Below, piece by piece: positions 1 to 8,309 of a stretch of 64,000 bases of DNA. Position numbers and translations under genes: made by a program. This DNA comes from MWBF01 sp964614645 (GTDB lineage Bacteria; Chloroflexota; Anaerolineae; CG2-30-64-16). Positions within the stretch are counted from its first letter, which is position 1. Each line of letters opens with the position of its first letter. A model generated the notes under the pieces. That model was not told the origin of the DNA. It made no database searches and saw only the letters and a list, made by a program, of their open reading frames with translations. The stretch is from assembly GCA_964614645.1 (NCBI GenBank), contig CAZTMA010000004.1, positions 19,183-83,182 on the forward strand, read 5' to 3'.

Positions 1-962
1 GGGGGTCACAATCCTGGGCCGCAACGGGCGCAAGATTACGCCGGAGGATTGCCAGCGTGCACTGGACCAGGCCCGCGATATTGCGCTGCCGCACAATCGC
101 GATATCATCAACGCAGTTGCGCGAAGCTACACAGTCGATGATAATCAGGATGTACAAAATCCGATCGGCATGTTCGCCTACCGGCTGGAAGTGGATGCCA
201 GCCTCATCACTGGCGCGACATCCGCCATCACGAACCTGACGAATTGCGTTACCGAGAACGGCGTCGAGATCGAGGACCTCGTGCTGCAGCCGCTGGCGTC
301 TGCAGAGGCCGTACTGACTAACGATGAACGCCAGGCCGGCGTGGCCGTGGTGGACATCGGTGGCGGCACCACCGACATGGCAATCTTCCTCGAATCGGCA
401 GCCTGGCACACACACGTGCTGGACGTGGGCGGCGACCACTTTGTGCGCGACGTGGCAGCCGGCCTGCGAATGCCTTATGACAAAGCGGAATCGCTCATCC
501 GGCAGTTCGGTCACGCACTGCCCCACCTCGTTCCACCTGATGCTGAGGGCCCGCCTTCGGTGAAGGCGGTTCTCAGGTCATCCAGCGGCGTGCGCTGGCT
601 GACATCATCTACTTCCGGGCGGAAGAAGTTCTGGACCTCATCGTAGATGAGATCAAACGCAGCGGCTATGACGGGCTATTGCCCGCCGGCGTGGTCCTGA
701 CAGGCGGGGTGGCCCAGCTCGACGGCATCGGCGAGATGGCCCACGACCGGCTGACCTGGCCCGTGCGCATCGGCCGGCCCAACGGAATTGGTGGGGCCGT
801 CGTTGACTTGAGCAGCCCGGAATATGCTACGGCAGTCGGACTGCTCCTCTGGGGGTTGCGCCGCGACAGCCAGCCGCGCGTGGCAACTCCGCCGGGCGGC
901 GCGCCGCCCTGGCAACGCATTCTCGATTACTTGAAGCGCATTTTGCCGATTCCGACATCTTA
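1..962 (+). pseudogene. ftsA: Cell division protein FtsA, 3' part, frameshifted
   Basis: FtsA is the actin-like membrane anchor of the FtsZ ring. The reading frame enters from the left edge (codons starting at position 2). It shows the 1C domain, then the phosphate-2 loop VVDIGGGTTD at about 350-380, and later VVLTGGVAQLDG at 694-729, as in FtsA. The frame is broken: the 5' part is open in frame 2 until a stop at 644, but homology resumes in frame 1 after a point between 547 and about 571 (GEGGSQVIQRRALADII corresponds to the family segment preceding the last ATPase motifs) and runs to the stop at 960-962. This is equivalent to the loss of one base. FtsA is normally needed with ftsZ, which follows by 56 bases and is intact, so a sequencing or assembly error is as likely as a true mutation. 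Confidence 0.85.
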
Positions 963-1018
963 ACTATGTACAGAAGGTTTCCGACAGGAACCACCCTATA
1001 GCGTAAAAGGAGCGTCAG

Positions 1019-2110
1019 ATGAACCCGAAAGGACAACAACCGGCCTTTGTTGAGAATCCGGCCCAAATCAAGGTGCTTGGCGTGGGCGGCGGTGGTTCCA
1101 ACGCGGTTAACCGCATGATCGAACAGGGGATCCGTGGCGTGGAGTTCATCGCAATCAACACGGATGCCCAGGCCCTGATGCTGGCGAATGCGCCGCAGCG
1201 TCTCCGCATCGGCGACAAGCTCACCAAGGGGTTGGGCGCGGGCGGCAATCCCGAGATCGGGGACAAGGCCGCGCAAGAGTCCGCCGAGGAGATCAAGGCC
1301 CTGATGAAGGGCACCGACATGGTGTTCGTGACGTGCGGCATGGGCGGCGGCACAGGCACAGGCGCCGCGCCGGTCATCGCCAAACTCGCAAAGGATTCGG
1401 GCGCGCTGACGATCGGGGTTGTCACGAAGCCGTTCACCTTCGAAGGCGCACGCCGCCGCCGGCTGGCAGATGATGGCATCAAGCGGCTCAAGGACAGCGT
1501 GGATACGCTCATCGTGATCCCGAATGACCGGCTGCTGCAGGTGGTGGACAAGAAGGCCAGCATCCAGCAGGCGTTCCTGGTGGCCGACGATGTGCTGCGC
1601 CAAGGCATCCAGGGCATCTCGGAACTCATCACGATCCCCGGCCTCATCAACCTGGACTTCGCGGACGTGCGGACGGTGATGAACGAAGGCGGCTCCGCCC
1701 TGATGGCCATCGGCCAATCCAGCGGCGACAACCGCGCCCAGCAGGCCGCGGAACAGGCCATCCACAGCGCGCTGCTGGACGTGAGCATCGAGGGCGCCGG
1801 CGGCATCCTGTTCAATGTCACGGGTGGACCGGACTTGAGCCTGTACGAGGTCAACGAGGCTGCGGAGATCATCCGCCGCACAGCCGATCCGGATGCGAAC
1901 ATCATCTTCGGTGCCGTCATCGACCCGAACGTCAAGGACAGCATCCGCATCACCGTCATCGCGACCGGTTTCGACATGGCTCACGAGCAGCAAGCGCCCG
2001 TGGTTGATGAGAGCCACGGCGCGACGACGACGCTGCCGTTCCCGAAGCGGGAATACCAGCGCGACGACCTGGATATCCCGGCCTTCCTGCGGCGGTCGCG
2101 CCAAAGTTAA
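1019..2110 (+). CDS. ftsZ: Cell division GTPase FtsZ
   Basis: Tubulin-like GTPase that polymerises into the cytokinetic ring. The 363-residue protein has the N-terminal GVGGGGSNAVNRM loop, the tubulin signature GGGTGTG at residues 109-115, the T7-loop region NLDFADVRTVM and a normal C-terminal domain. The tail is short and ends in DLDIPAFLRR, the conserved C-terminal peptide that binds FtsA and other partners. GGAG lies about 7 bases before the ATG. It follows ftsA directly and is closed by an intrinsic terminator, so it is the last gene of a division operon that continues to the left of the window. One slightly unusual stretch is ARRRRLADDGIKRL, where most relatives read RRRxxQAxxG. Confidence 0.98.
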   Translation: MNPKGQQPAFVENPAQIKVLGVGGGGSNAVNRMIEQGIRGVEFIAINTDAQALMLANAPQRLRIGDKLTKGLGAGGNPEIGDKAAQESAEEIKALMKGTDMVFVTCGMGGGTGTGAAPVIAKLAKDSGALTIGVVTKPFTFEGARRRRLADDGIKRLKDSVDTLIVIPNDRLLQVVDKKASIQQAFLVADDVLRQGIQGISELITIPGLINLDFADVRTVMNEGGSALMAIGQSSGDNRAQQAAEQAIHSALLDVSIEGAGGILFNVTGGPDLSLYEVNEAAEIIRRTADPDANIIFGAVIDPNVKDSIRITVIATGFDMAHEQQAPVVDESHGATTTLPFPKREYQRDDLDIPAFLRRSRQS

Positions 2111-2135
2111 AACCGCACTATAGGGTGACCCTTAC

Positions 2136-2169
2136 CCCCTCTCCCGGCCTGCGGGAGAGGGGCTTTTTT
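2136..2169 (+). terminator. Intrinsic terminator after ftsZ
   Basis: A perfect 11-bp stem (2136-2146 with 2152-2162), a 5-base loop and a run of six T follow 25 bases after the ftsZ stop. Confidence 0.92.
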
Positions 2170-2517
2170 CAACCTCGCGCCCATAGCCACTTTCACCTCC
2201 CAAACCTTGGCCCGATAACTCAACCTTAAAATTATGCCGAAAAGGGCCAATCCCCTTATACTCCCGGTCTCATGTGTGTTATACTCTGCTGGTCAATACA
2301 ATATCTTGTATTAAACTGAACTTGACATACTACTGGTTGTGGCGCGGCTCACGAGCTTCATTTACAGATCAGGCAATGACTGGATCAGGGCCGCTGACTG
2401 CTCTAGCCCACTGGGTGTGCAGGAGAGGCATCTGATCGACCCCGGATCGTCCTCTACCCTCCCCGTCTGTGGCTGCGCGCGCCAGTGCAACTCGATGCAC
2501 AGTGGAAAGGTGATACG
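2170..2517. other. Intergenic region between ftsZ and nrdR
   Basis: This 348-base gap holds no convincing gene. It is locally AT-rich between 2220 and 2345, contains two copies of TTATACTC (2256 and 2279), a NrdR box at 2296-2311 and a TTGACA at 2322. The rest, 2345-2500, is an apparent long untranslated leader of nrdR with no structure I can recognise. Confidence 0.6.
2296..2311. promoter_or_regulatory. NrdR box upstream of nrdR-nrdJ
   Basis: ATACAATATCTTGTAT is a near-perfect dyad that matches the NrdR operator consensus ACACWATATATWGTGT at the key positions C4 and G13. A second, much degraded candidate lies at 2325-2340, about 29 bp away centre to centre; NrdR sites normally come in pairs about three helical turns apart. 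It would let NrdR repress its own gene and the ribonucleotide reductase behind it. Confidence 0.7.
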
Positions 2518-2967
2518 ATGCAGTGCCCATACTGTGGTCAGGCGGACTCGCGCGTGGTCGATACCCGCGCGACCGGTGAAAGTATTCGGCGCCGGCGTGA
2601 ATGCCAGACCTGCCGCAAACGCTTCACCACCTACGAGCAAATCTCGGAGGCGCTACTGATCGTGAAGCGTGATGGCCGGCGCGAGCCTTTCGACCGGCAC
2701 AAGCTGCTCCAGGGGGTGCGCATCGCCTGCGCCAAACGCCCCATCGCTATGACCGAGATTGAGCGCATCGTTAGCCAGATCGAGGAGCACCTGTTCAGTC
2801 TGGGCCGGGCCGAAGTGAGCAGTGATGCGATCGGACAACTGGTGCTGGAGAAGCTGAAGGAACTGGATTCACTGGCCTACATCCGCTTTGCCATCGTCTA
2901 CATGGCGATGGAAGACGTGGAAACCCTGCAGCGTGAAATCCAGCGGCTGCTGACCGAGCCCAAGTAG
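2518..2967 (+). CDS. nrdR: Transcriptional repressor NrdR
   Basis: ATP/dATP-sensing zinc-ribbon repressor of ribonucleotide reductase genes. The 149-residue protein starts MQCPYCG; zinc ligands are C3, C6, C29 and C32, followed by the RRRECQTCRKRFTTYE segment and an ATP-cone domain (IVKRDGRREPFDRHKL onward). I chose the ATG at 2518 because the family always begins MxCPxC and GGAAAGG precedes it; an upstream in-frame start at 2485 would add an unconserved tail. The next gene is the reductase itself, 178 bases downstream, and a NrdR box lies in the upstream gap. Confidence 0.97.
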   Translation: MQCPYCGQADSRVVDTRATGESIRRRRECQTCRKRFTTYEQISEALLIVKRDGRREPFDRHKLLQGVRIACAKRPIAMTEIERIVSQIEEHLFSLGRAEVSSDAIGQLVLEKLKELDSLAYIRFAIVYMAMEDVETLQREIQRLLTEPK

Positions 2968-3145
2968 AGATCGCGCCGACGACAATTCTGGCCCAGTCGA
3001 CCGGGACAAGCTATCCGTCAGAGCCGAAGCAAGCCCTTCCAGACCACAGGTGATTCGCCGCCGTCTGTACCGGTGACCTTATTGAGTGTTAGCTTTACGC
3101 CGCTTTTTGTGGCGTTGACGATAGAATGGATGAGAGGAGTCAGGG

Positions 3146-6100
3146 ATGAAGCCCCAGGACAAAGCACGGCCTTTTGCGCCCGCATTGACACCGCCCGCCG
3201 AGTTGGAGCTTTCAGAGAATAGCCAGCAGGTACTGCGCAAACGCTATCTGCGGCGTGGGCTGGACGGTCAACCCACCGAAACTATCGAGGGAATGTTCCG
3301 GCGGGTAGCCCGGGCCGTTGCGGAACCGGACGCCGCCCAAGGGTATGACATTCACAGCACGGAAGACAGCTTTTATGCGCTGTTGACCGATTTACGTTTC
3401 TTCCCAAATTCTCCTACTTTTACCGGGGCGGGCACGCCCCTGGGCCAGCTTGCTGCTTGCTTCGTCCTGCCTATATCCGACGACATGGGCCGCGACTCCG
3501 CCGGTATCTTCCAAACACTGCGCGATGCTGCGCTCATCCAGCAGACCGGCGGCGGCAACGGCTTCTCCTTTTCGAACCTGCGTCCCAAGGGTGACTCCGT
3601 AGCCTCCAGCGCGGGCGTTGCCACCGGGCCGGTCGGCTTCCTGCGTGTGTACGACACGGCCTTCGGTGAGGTGGCACAGGGGGGAACCCGGCGCGGGGCC
3701 AATATGGCCGTGCTGCGCGTGGACCACCCCGACATCGAAGAATTCATCACCTGCAAGGCGCAGGAAGGTCAGATCACCAACTTCAACATCTCTGTCGGCA
3801 TTACCGATGCGTTCATGCAGGCGGTCGAAGCGGATACCGATTTCGCGCTGGTCAATCCACGCGACGGCAAGACCTGGCGCACCGTGCGGGCGCGTGACCT
3901 GTTCGACAAGGTCGTCACCTACGCGCACCACAACGGTGAGCCGGGCGCGCTGTTCCTCGATGCAGCCAACCGCACGAACCCGGTGCCGCATCTCTACGAG
4001 CTGGCAGCCACCAACCCCTGCTTCACCGGCGACGCGCGTGTCGCGACGGATCAGGGTTTCCTGTCGCTGGCCGAACTGCACGCCCTCAACAAGCCGCTCG
4101 CTGTGGCAACCGACGAGCGCGCCCGACCGGAGTGGGTGCGTCAGGCTGGGTTCGGCACTGCCAGCCCGGTGATGCTGACGCGCCGGAACACTCCCGTCCT
4201 GGCCCTGCGCACGACCCATGGCTACCGCGTGACCGCCACGCCTGACCACCGTTTCCTGACTGCCGACCGCGGCTACGTGCCACTGCAGGAGCTAAAACCC
4301 GGCGAGCGTTTGCTCATCCAGTCGGAAGAGGGACCCTGGTCGCAGCAGTTCGAGCTCCCCAATGTCCGCTATATACAGGAGAAGATGGCCGTCATGGGCC
4401 GCGGCGGCGATCACGCCAGCGGACGCACGGTTACGCGCCATGATTTCAGCGAGCTCTATGCCGCGGTGCCCACACTGTGGAGTTATGAACTAGGTGTGGC
4501 GCTCGGCTGGCTCGTCGGCGACGGTTGGCTGAGCCCCACGAGCGGTTCGCCTGTCGGGCTGGCCTTCGGAGTCGAAGAAGGTGGTTATTGCGGGCTTGAG
4601 ACCCTCCAACCCAACCTTCAGCAGTGGTTCGGCCCAGGCCATGTTCACGAGCGCGGCAGCGTCCGACAGTTGACCTATGGCCGGCTGCCGTACGAGTTCT
4701 TCGCCTCCCTGGGGGTCTCGACCGCCTCAGCCACGGAGAAGCGGGTTCCCACCAGCCTCTGGCAGGCGCCCCGTGACGCGGTGCGCGGCTTCCTTGCCGG
4801 CCTGTTCAGCGCGGATGGCTCCGTCCAGGTCAATGAAGCGAAGCAGGACTGCACTGTGCGGCTGGCCAGCTCATCGCGCGGGCTGATCGAGGATGTGCAG
4901 CTGCTCCTCGCCAACTTCGGTATTGCCTCCCGCATCTACCGGCGCCGTGACCAGATGACCCGCCCGATGCCCGATGGCAAGGGTGGGAGCAGGAACTACA
5001 CGAGCGCACCGCAGTTCGAGCTGGTGATCGGCAAGTCGAACCGCGTCCGCTTTGCCCAGGTGATCGGCTTCGCACATCCGCGCAAGCAGACCCGTCTGCT
5101 GGAACACGCCGCAGGGGCCGTCCGCGGCGCGTACCGGGAGCGTTTCGAAGATCGCGTCGCCAGCATCGAAGACGCCGGGACAGCGGATGTCTATGATCTC
5201 ACCGAACCGTTGACCAGCAGCTTCATCGCCAACGGGTTCGTCGTGCACAACTGCGGCGAGCAGTGGCTCGGCCCGTACGAAAACTGCTGCCTGGGCTCCA
5301 TCAACCTCGCTCAACATGTCACGCCAGACGGCCAGGTCGATTGGGAGAAGCTGCGCGAGAGCACGGTGGTCTCCACCCGCTTCCTGGACAACGTGGTCGA
5401 CGCGAACAAGTACGTGCCGGCCGTGCCTGCGCTGCGTGAAGCCGCGCTGCGCGCCCGGCGCATCGGCCTCGGCATCATGGGGCTGGGCGACCTGATGTAC
5501 CAGTTGGGCGTGCGCTACGGCTCGGAAGAGGGCCAGGAGTTCGCCGCGCAGGTCATGGAGTTCGTGCGCTACCACTGCATGTTGACGAGCGTCGAGCTGG
5601 CCCAGGAGCGCGGACCGTTCCTCGCCATCACGGGCAGCATCTACGACCCGGCGAACCTGCGCTGGCAGCCGCCTCAGCCCATCACATCTTACCGGCACGA
5701 CTGGGGCCGCCCGGTCGTGGACTGGCACCGCGTGGTGGATGGCATCAAGCAGCACGGCATCCGCAACGCCGCGCAGACCACCGTCGCACCCACCGGCACC
5801 ATCGGGACGGTCGCGGGCTGCGAAGGCTACGGCTGCGAGCCGGTCTTCGCGCTGGCCTACACGCGGACGGTCAAGGACGGTACGCGCGACCTCAAGCTGA
5901 CTTACACCAGCCCGTTGTTCGAGGCTGCGCTGGAGCGTGCGGGCCTGGACAAGGCCACGCGCGAACGCATCAGCGAACAGGTCAGCGCGGTCGGCAGTTG
6001 CCAGGGCCTGGAGGAAGTGCCGGAAGCCCTGCGCCACGTCTTCGTCGTATCCCAGGACATCACTGCGGAAGAGCACGTCCGCATGCAGGCGGCCATCCAG

Positions 6101-6871
6101 GCTTTCGTCGACAATTCGATCAGCAAGACGATTAACTTTCCGCCCGCAGCCACGGTGGATGATGTGGCGGAGGCCTACCTGCTCGGCTGGCATCTCGGCT
6201 GCAAGGGGCTGACGGTCTACGTCACGGGCAGCCGGCAGGAGGTCGTGCTGGAGACGAAGGCCACAGCCGAGTCGAAGGCGGCAGGTGAGGCCGCGTCCGC
6301 GGTCCCTTCCTCACCGGTTGAGACCGCGACCAAGTACCCGATGATGAAGCGTCGCCCGCGGCCCACCACCCTGCACGGTATGACCTACCGCAAGGAGACA
6401 CCGCTGGGGACAGCCTTCGTCACTGTGAATATCAACGGCGGCAACCGGCCGTTCGAGGTCTTCATGAACGTGGGAAAGGCCGGCAGCGATGTCGCGGCGG
6501 TCTCCGAGGCGTTGGGGCGCCTCATCTCGCTCATCCTGCGCCTGCCCTCACCGCTTGACGAGAACGAGCGCCTGCAGGAGGTCATCGACCAGCTTGCCGG
6601 CATCGGCGGCGGCCGGTCGCTCGGCTTCGGCGCCAACCGGGTTCGGTCGCTGCCCGACGCCGTGGCCCAGGTCCTGCGCGAACATCTCAACAGCCACTTC
6701 CCGTCGGACAGCGGCGCGGTGGGAGAAAACGCCGAGCCTTATGTCGAACAGCTCCCGCTGCCCATCGCTGACCGCGTGATCGGGGACCTGTGTCCGGACT
6801 GCGGCCAGGCGACGTTTATCCCGACGGAGGGCTGCCGCAAATGCTACGCCTGCGGCTACAGCGAATGCTGA
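3146..6871 (+). CDS. nrdJ: Class II (B12-dependent) ribonucleotide reductase, intein-containing
   Basis: Reduces ribonucleotides to deoxyribonucleotides with an adenosylcobalamin-generated thiyl radical, so it works with or without oxygen. The host protein (about 830 residues after splicing) shows FFPNSPTFTGAG, QTGGGNGFSFSNLRP, the active-site segment NPCGEQ (formed only after intein removal), the nucleotide-binding PTGTIGTVAG, a TSCPD domain near residues 1070-1145 and a C-terminal cysteine-rich ribbon CPDCG...CRKCYACGYSEC that re-reduces the active site. GAGGAG precedes the ATG. The intein occupies residues 292-702. No cobalamin riboswitch motif is visible upstream; control by NrdR is more likely. 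Confidence 0.97.
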   Translation: MKPQDKARPFAPALTPPAELELSENSQQVLRKRYLRRGLDGQPTETIEGMFRRVARAVAEPDAAQGYDIHSTEDSFYALLTDLRFFPNSPTFTGAGTPLGQLAACFVLPISDDMGRDSAGIFQTLRDAALIQQTGGGNGFSFSNLRPKGDSVASSAGVATGPVGFLRVYDTAFGEVAQGGTRRGANMAVLRVDHPDIEEFITCKAQEGQITNFNISVGITDAFMQAVEADTDFALVNPRDGKTWRTVRARDLFDKVVTYAHHNGEPGALFLDAANRTNPVPHLYELAATNPCFTGDARVATDQGFLSLAELHALNKPLAVATDERARPEWVRQAGFGTASPVMLTRRNTPVLALRTTHGYRVTATPDHRFLTADRGYVPLQELKPGERLLIQSEEGPWSQQFELPNVRYIQEKMAVMGRGGDHASGRTVTRHDFSELYAAVPTLWSYELGVALGWLVGDGWLSPTSGSPVGLAFGVEEGGYCGLETLQPNLQQWFGPGHVHERGSVRQLTYGRLPYEFFASLGVSTASATEKRVPTSLWQAPRDAVRGFLAGLFSADGSVQVNEAKQDCTVRLASSSRGLIEDVQLLLANFGIASRIYRRRDQMTRPMPDGKGGSRNYTSAPQFELVIGKSNRVRFAQVIGFAHPRKQTRLLEHAAGAVRGAYRERFEDRVASIEDAGTADVYDLTEPLTSSFIANGFVVHNCGEQWLGPYENCCLGSINLAQHVTPDGQVDWEKLRESTVVSTRFLDNVVDANKYVPAVPALREAALRARRIGLGIMGLGDLMYQLGVRYGSEEGQEFAAQVMEFVRYHCMLTSVELAQERGPFLAITGSIYDPANLRWQPPQPITSYRHDWGRPVVDWHRVVDGIKQHGIRNAAQTTVAPTGTIGTVAGCEGYGCEPVFALAYTRTVKDGTRDLKLTYTSPLFEAALERAGLDKATRERISEQVSAVGSCQGLEEVPEALRHVFVVSQDITAEEHVRMQAAIQAFVDNSISKTINFPPAATVDDVAEAYLLGWHLGCKGLTVYVTGSRQEVVLETKATAESKAAGEAASAVPSSPVETATKYPMMKRRPRPTTLHGMTYRKETPLGTAFVTVNINGGNRPFEVFMNVGKAGSDVAAVSEALGRLISLILRLPSPLDENERLQEVIDQLAGIGGGRSLGFGANRVRSLPDAVAQVLREHLNSHFPSDSGAVGENAEPYVEQLPLPIADRVIGDLCPDCGQATFIPTEGCRKCYACGYSEC
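4019..5251 (+). mobile_element. Intein in nrdJ with LAGLIDADG homing endonuclease
   Basis: A 411-residue in-frame insertion splits NP from CGEQ in the reductase. It begins with the nucleophile Cys (CFTGDARVAT), has the block B motif TATPDHRFLT, and ends in FVVHN followed by the +1 Cys of the host, so all splicing residues are present. Two dodecapeptide motifs, LGWLVGDGW and FLAGLFSADG, identify a LAGLIDADG (DOD) endonuclease in the middle. Both DOD acidic residues are present, so the homing enzyme may be active. The element sits at a catalytic site that is a common intein insertion point in ribonucleotide reductases. Confidence 0.95.
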
Positions 6872-6919
6872 GTCGTATGCCATAACATGCACTGAACCGG
6901 CTCACAAAACCCGCCGCGA

Positions 6920-6972
6920 GGACCTTCGAGGTCCCAGGCCAGGCTTCGCCTGGTACGAGACCTCGAAGGTCC
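6920..6972. repeat. Nested palindromic intergenic repeat, copy 1 of GACCTTCGAGGT family
   Basis: Outer arms of 14 bp (6920-6933 and 6959-6972, GGACCTTCGAGGTC and its complement) enclose an inner hairpin CCAGG-CTTCG-CCTGG. Related copies lie at 57686-57735 and, degraded, at 62754-62786. It follows nrdJ and may also work as a transcription stop. Confidence 0.85.
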
Positions 6973-6990
6973 TTGTTTGTTCGGACGACT

Positions 6991-7018
6991 TTGCGCAGGA
7001 ACAGATTCCGTTTACAAT
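6991..7018 (+). promoter_or_regulatory. Predicted promoter of the PA14-LysM gene
   Basis: TTGCGC (6991-6996) and TACAAT (7013-7018) are spaced by 16 bases and lie 45 bases before the start codon. Confidence 0.55.
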
Positions 7019-7063
7019 GCGTCCCATGTGTGTACTGAGAAAGATGCGAGTATGGAGGTGAAT

Positions 7064-8161
7064 ATGAACCGTTTGAGTGTCCGATTGCTGTTCGTCGTCG
7101 TACTGTGCATGTCCCTTGTCGGGGCTGCACCCCACCCCGCTGCCGCGCAGGCATCCGAGGGCTGGCATGCAGAATACTACGCCAATCCTCACCTGATCGG
7201 CGCTCCCGCCCTTACCCGGATCGACGGCCTGATCGAATTCCAGTGGGGCACCGGCACGCCTGACCCCAGCATGACCGGCGACAGCTTTTCGGCTCGCTGG
7301 ACCCGCTACCTGGACCTGACCGCCGGCGCGTACACCTTCTATGCGGCCACGGATGACGGCGTGCGCGTCTTCGTGGACGACCGGCTGCTCATCGACGCGT
7401 GGCAGCCGCGCTCCGTCACCACCGACCAGGCCACCATCGACCTGGCCGGCGGCCAGCATGCTTTGCGCGTCGAATACTTCGATGCCGGCGGTGCAGCCAG
7501 CGCCAACATCTGGTGGGAGCAGGCAGCCAGTCCCACACCGACGCCGACCGCCCAGCCTACGGTAACACCGCCGGCCCAGAAGACGCCCACCGGCGGCCAG
7601 ACGACCTACGTCGTCCGCTCCGGCGACACCCTGGCCCGGATTGCCGCGCGCTTCGGTGTGACCGTCGCGGCGATCATGGCCGCGAACCCGATCATCACGA
7701 ATCCGGATCGCATCCGCGTGGGCCAGCGGCTCATCATTCCGGCCCGCGGCACGCAACCGCCCACGACCACCTTCAGCCAGGTCCGCGTCTATCTCATCAG
7801 CGAGGGCACGGGCAGCGTCGGCTGTGGCGATGAAGTCGTCGGGGTGCGGCGCAACATCACGCCCACCACCGCGCCGCTGACCGCCGCGCTGAACCAGTTA
7901 TTCTCTATCAAGACGCGCGACTACGGCCAGTCCGGCCTGTATAACCCGCTGTATCAGTCGAACCTGGCAATCCAGGAAATCACCCGCACCGGCACAAGCT
8001 GGACCGTCAAGCTGACGGGCACGCTGGTGCTCGGTGGCGTGTGCGACAACCCGCGCGTCGAAGCGCAGTTGCGCCAGACCGCGCTGCAGTTCGACACAGT
8101 CAAGCAAGTGAAGTTCCTCATCAACGGCGTGCCGCTCGAGCAACTGCTGTCCGGCCGTTGA
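7064..8161 (+). CDS. Secreted PA14-LysM-GerMN protein
   Basis: Predicted exported cell-wall-associated protein of 365 residues. A signal peptide (LLFVVVLCMSLVGAAPHPAAAQA) is followed by a PA14-like domain (about residues 35-150, with EYYAN and the DDGVRVFVDD strand typical of carbohydrate-binding PA14), a Thr/Pro linker, one LysM repeat (YVVRSGDTLARIAARFGV...VGQRLIIP) for peptidoglycan or glycan binding, and a C-terminal GerMN-like domain. The ATG at 7064 was chosen because GGAGGTG lies 6 bases before it and the hydrophobic segment then starts at the usual distance. No catalytic domain is visible; a structural or glycan-sensing role is an inference. Confidence 0.85.
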   Translation: MNRLSVRLLFVVVLCMSLVGAAPHPAAAQASEGWHAEYYANPHLIGAPALTRIDGLIEFQWGTGTPDPSMTGDSFSARWTRYLDLTAGAYTFYAATDDGVRVFVDDRLLIDAWQPRSVTTDQATIDLAGGQHALRVEYFDAGGAASANIWWEQAASPTPTPTAQPTVTPPAQKTPTGGQTTYVVRSGDTLARIAARFGVTVAAIMAANPIITNPDRIRVGQRLIIPARGTQPPTTTFSQVRVYLISEGTGSVGCGDEVVGVRRNITPTTAPLTAALNQLFSIKTRDYGQSGLYNPLYQSNLAIQEITRTGTSWTVKLTGTLVLGGVCDNPRVEAQLRQTALQFDTVKQVKFLINGVPLEQLLSGR

Positions 8162-8166
8162 CGAGG

Positions 8167-8261
8167 TTTTGCCACCGAAAACACTGAGCACACGGAGAGC
8201 CGTTACAGGTTGCAGGTTACAGGTTGGACGACGTCGGGTCAACAACCTGCAACCTGCAACC
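8167..8261. repeat. Composite intergenic repeat downstream of the LysM gene
   Basis: Positions 8167-8199 carry a left half of the GCCACCGAGAACACAGAG family seen at 18314 and 41893. Directly after it a 19-bp inverted repeat with one mismatch (8208-8226 and 8243-8261, built from GGTTGCAGGTT units) encloses a 16-base loop. Confidence 0.8.
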
Positions 8262-8309
8262 TATAACCCATCCCCCACCCTTCTTTCGTGTCCAGCAAAG
8301 GAGTCCGCC

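Noticed and set aside
2339..2659. A 106-codon ORF upstream of and overlapping nrdR
   Set aside because: Out of frame with nrdR, no homology, covers the regulatory leader.
2968..3145. Cobalamin riboswitch before the B12-dependent reductase
   Set aside because: No B12-box sequence or matching stem was found; only a weak 5-bp hairpin near 3095-3113.
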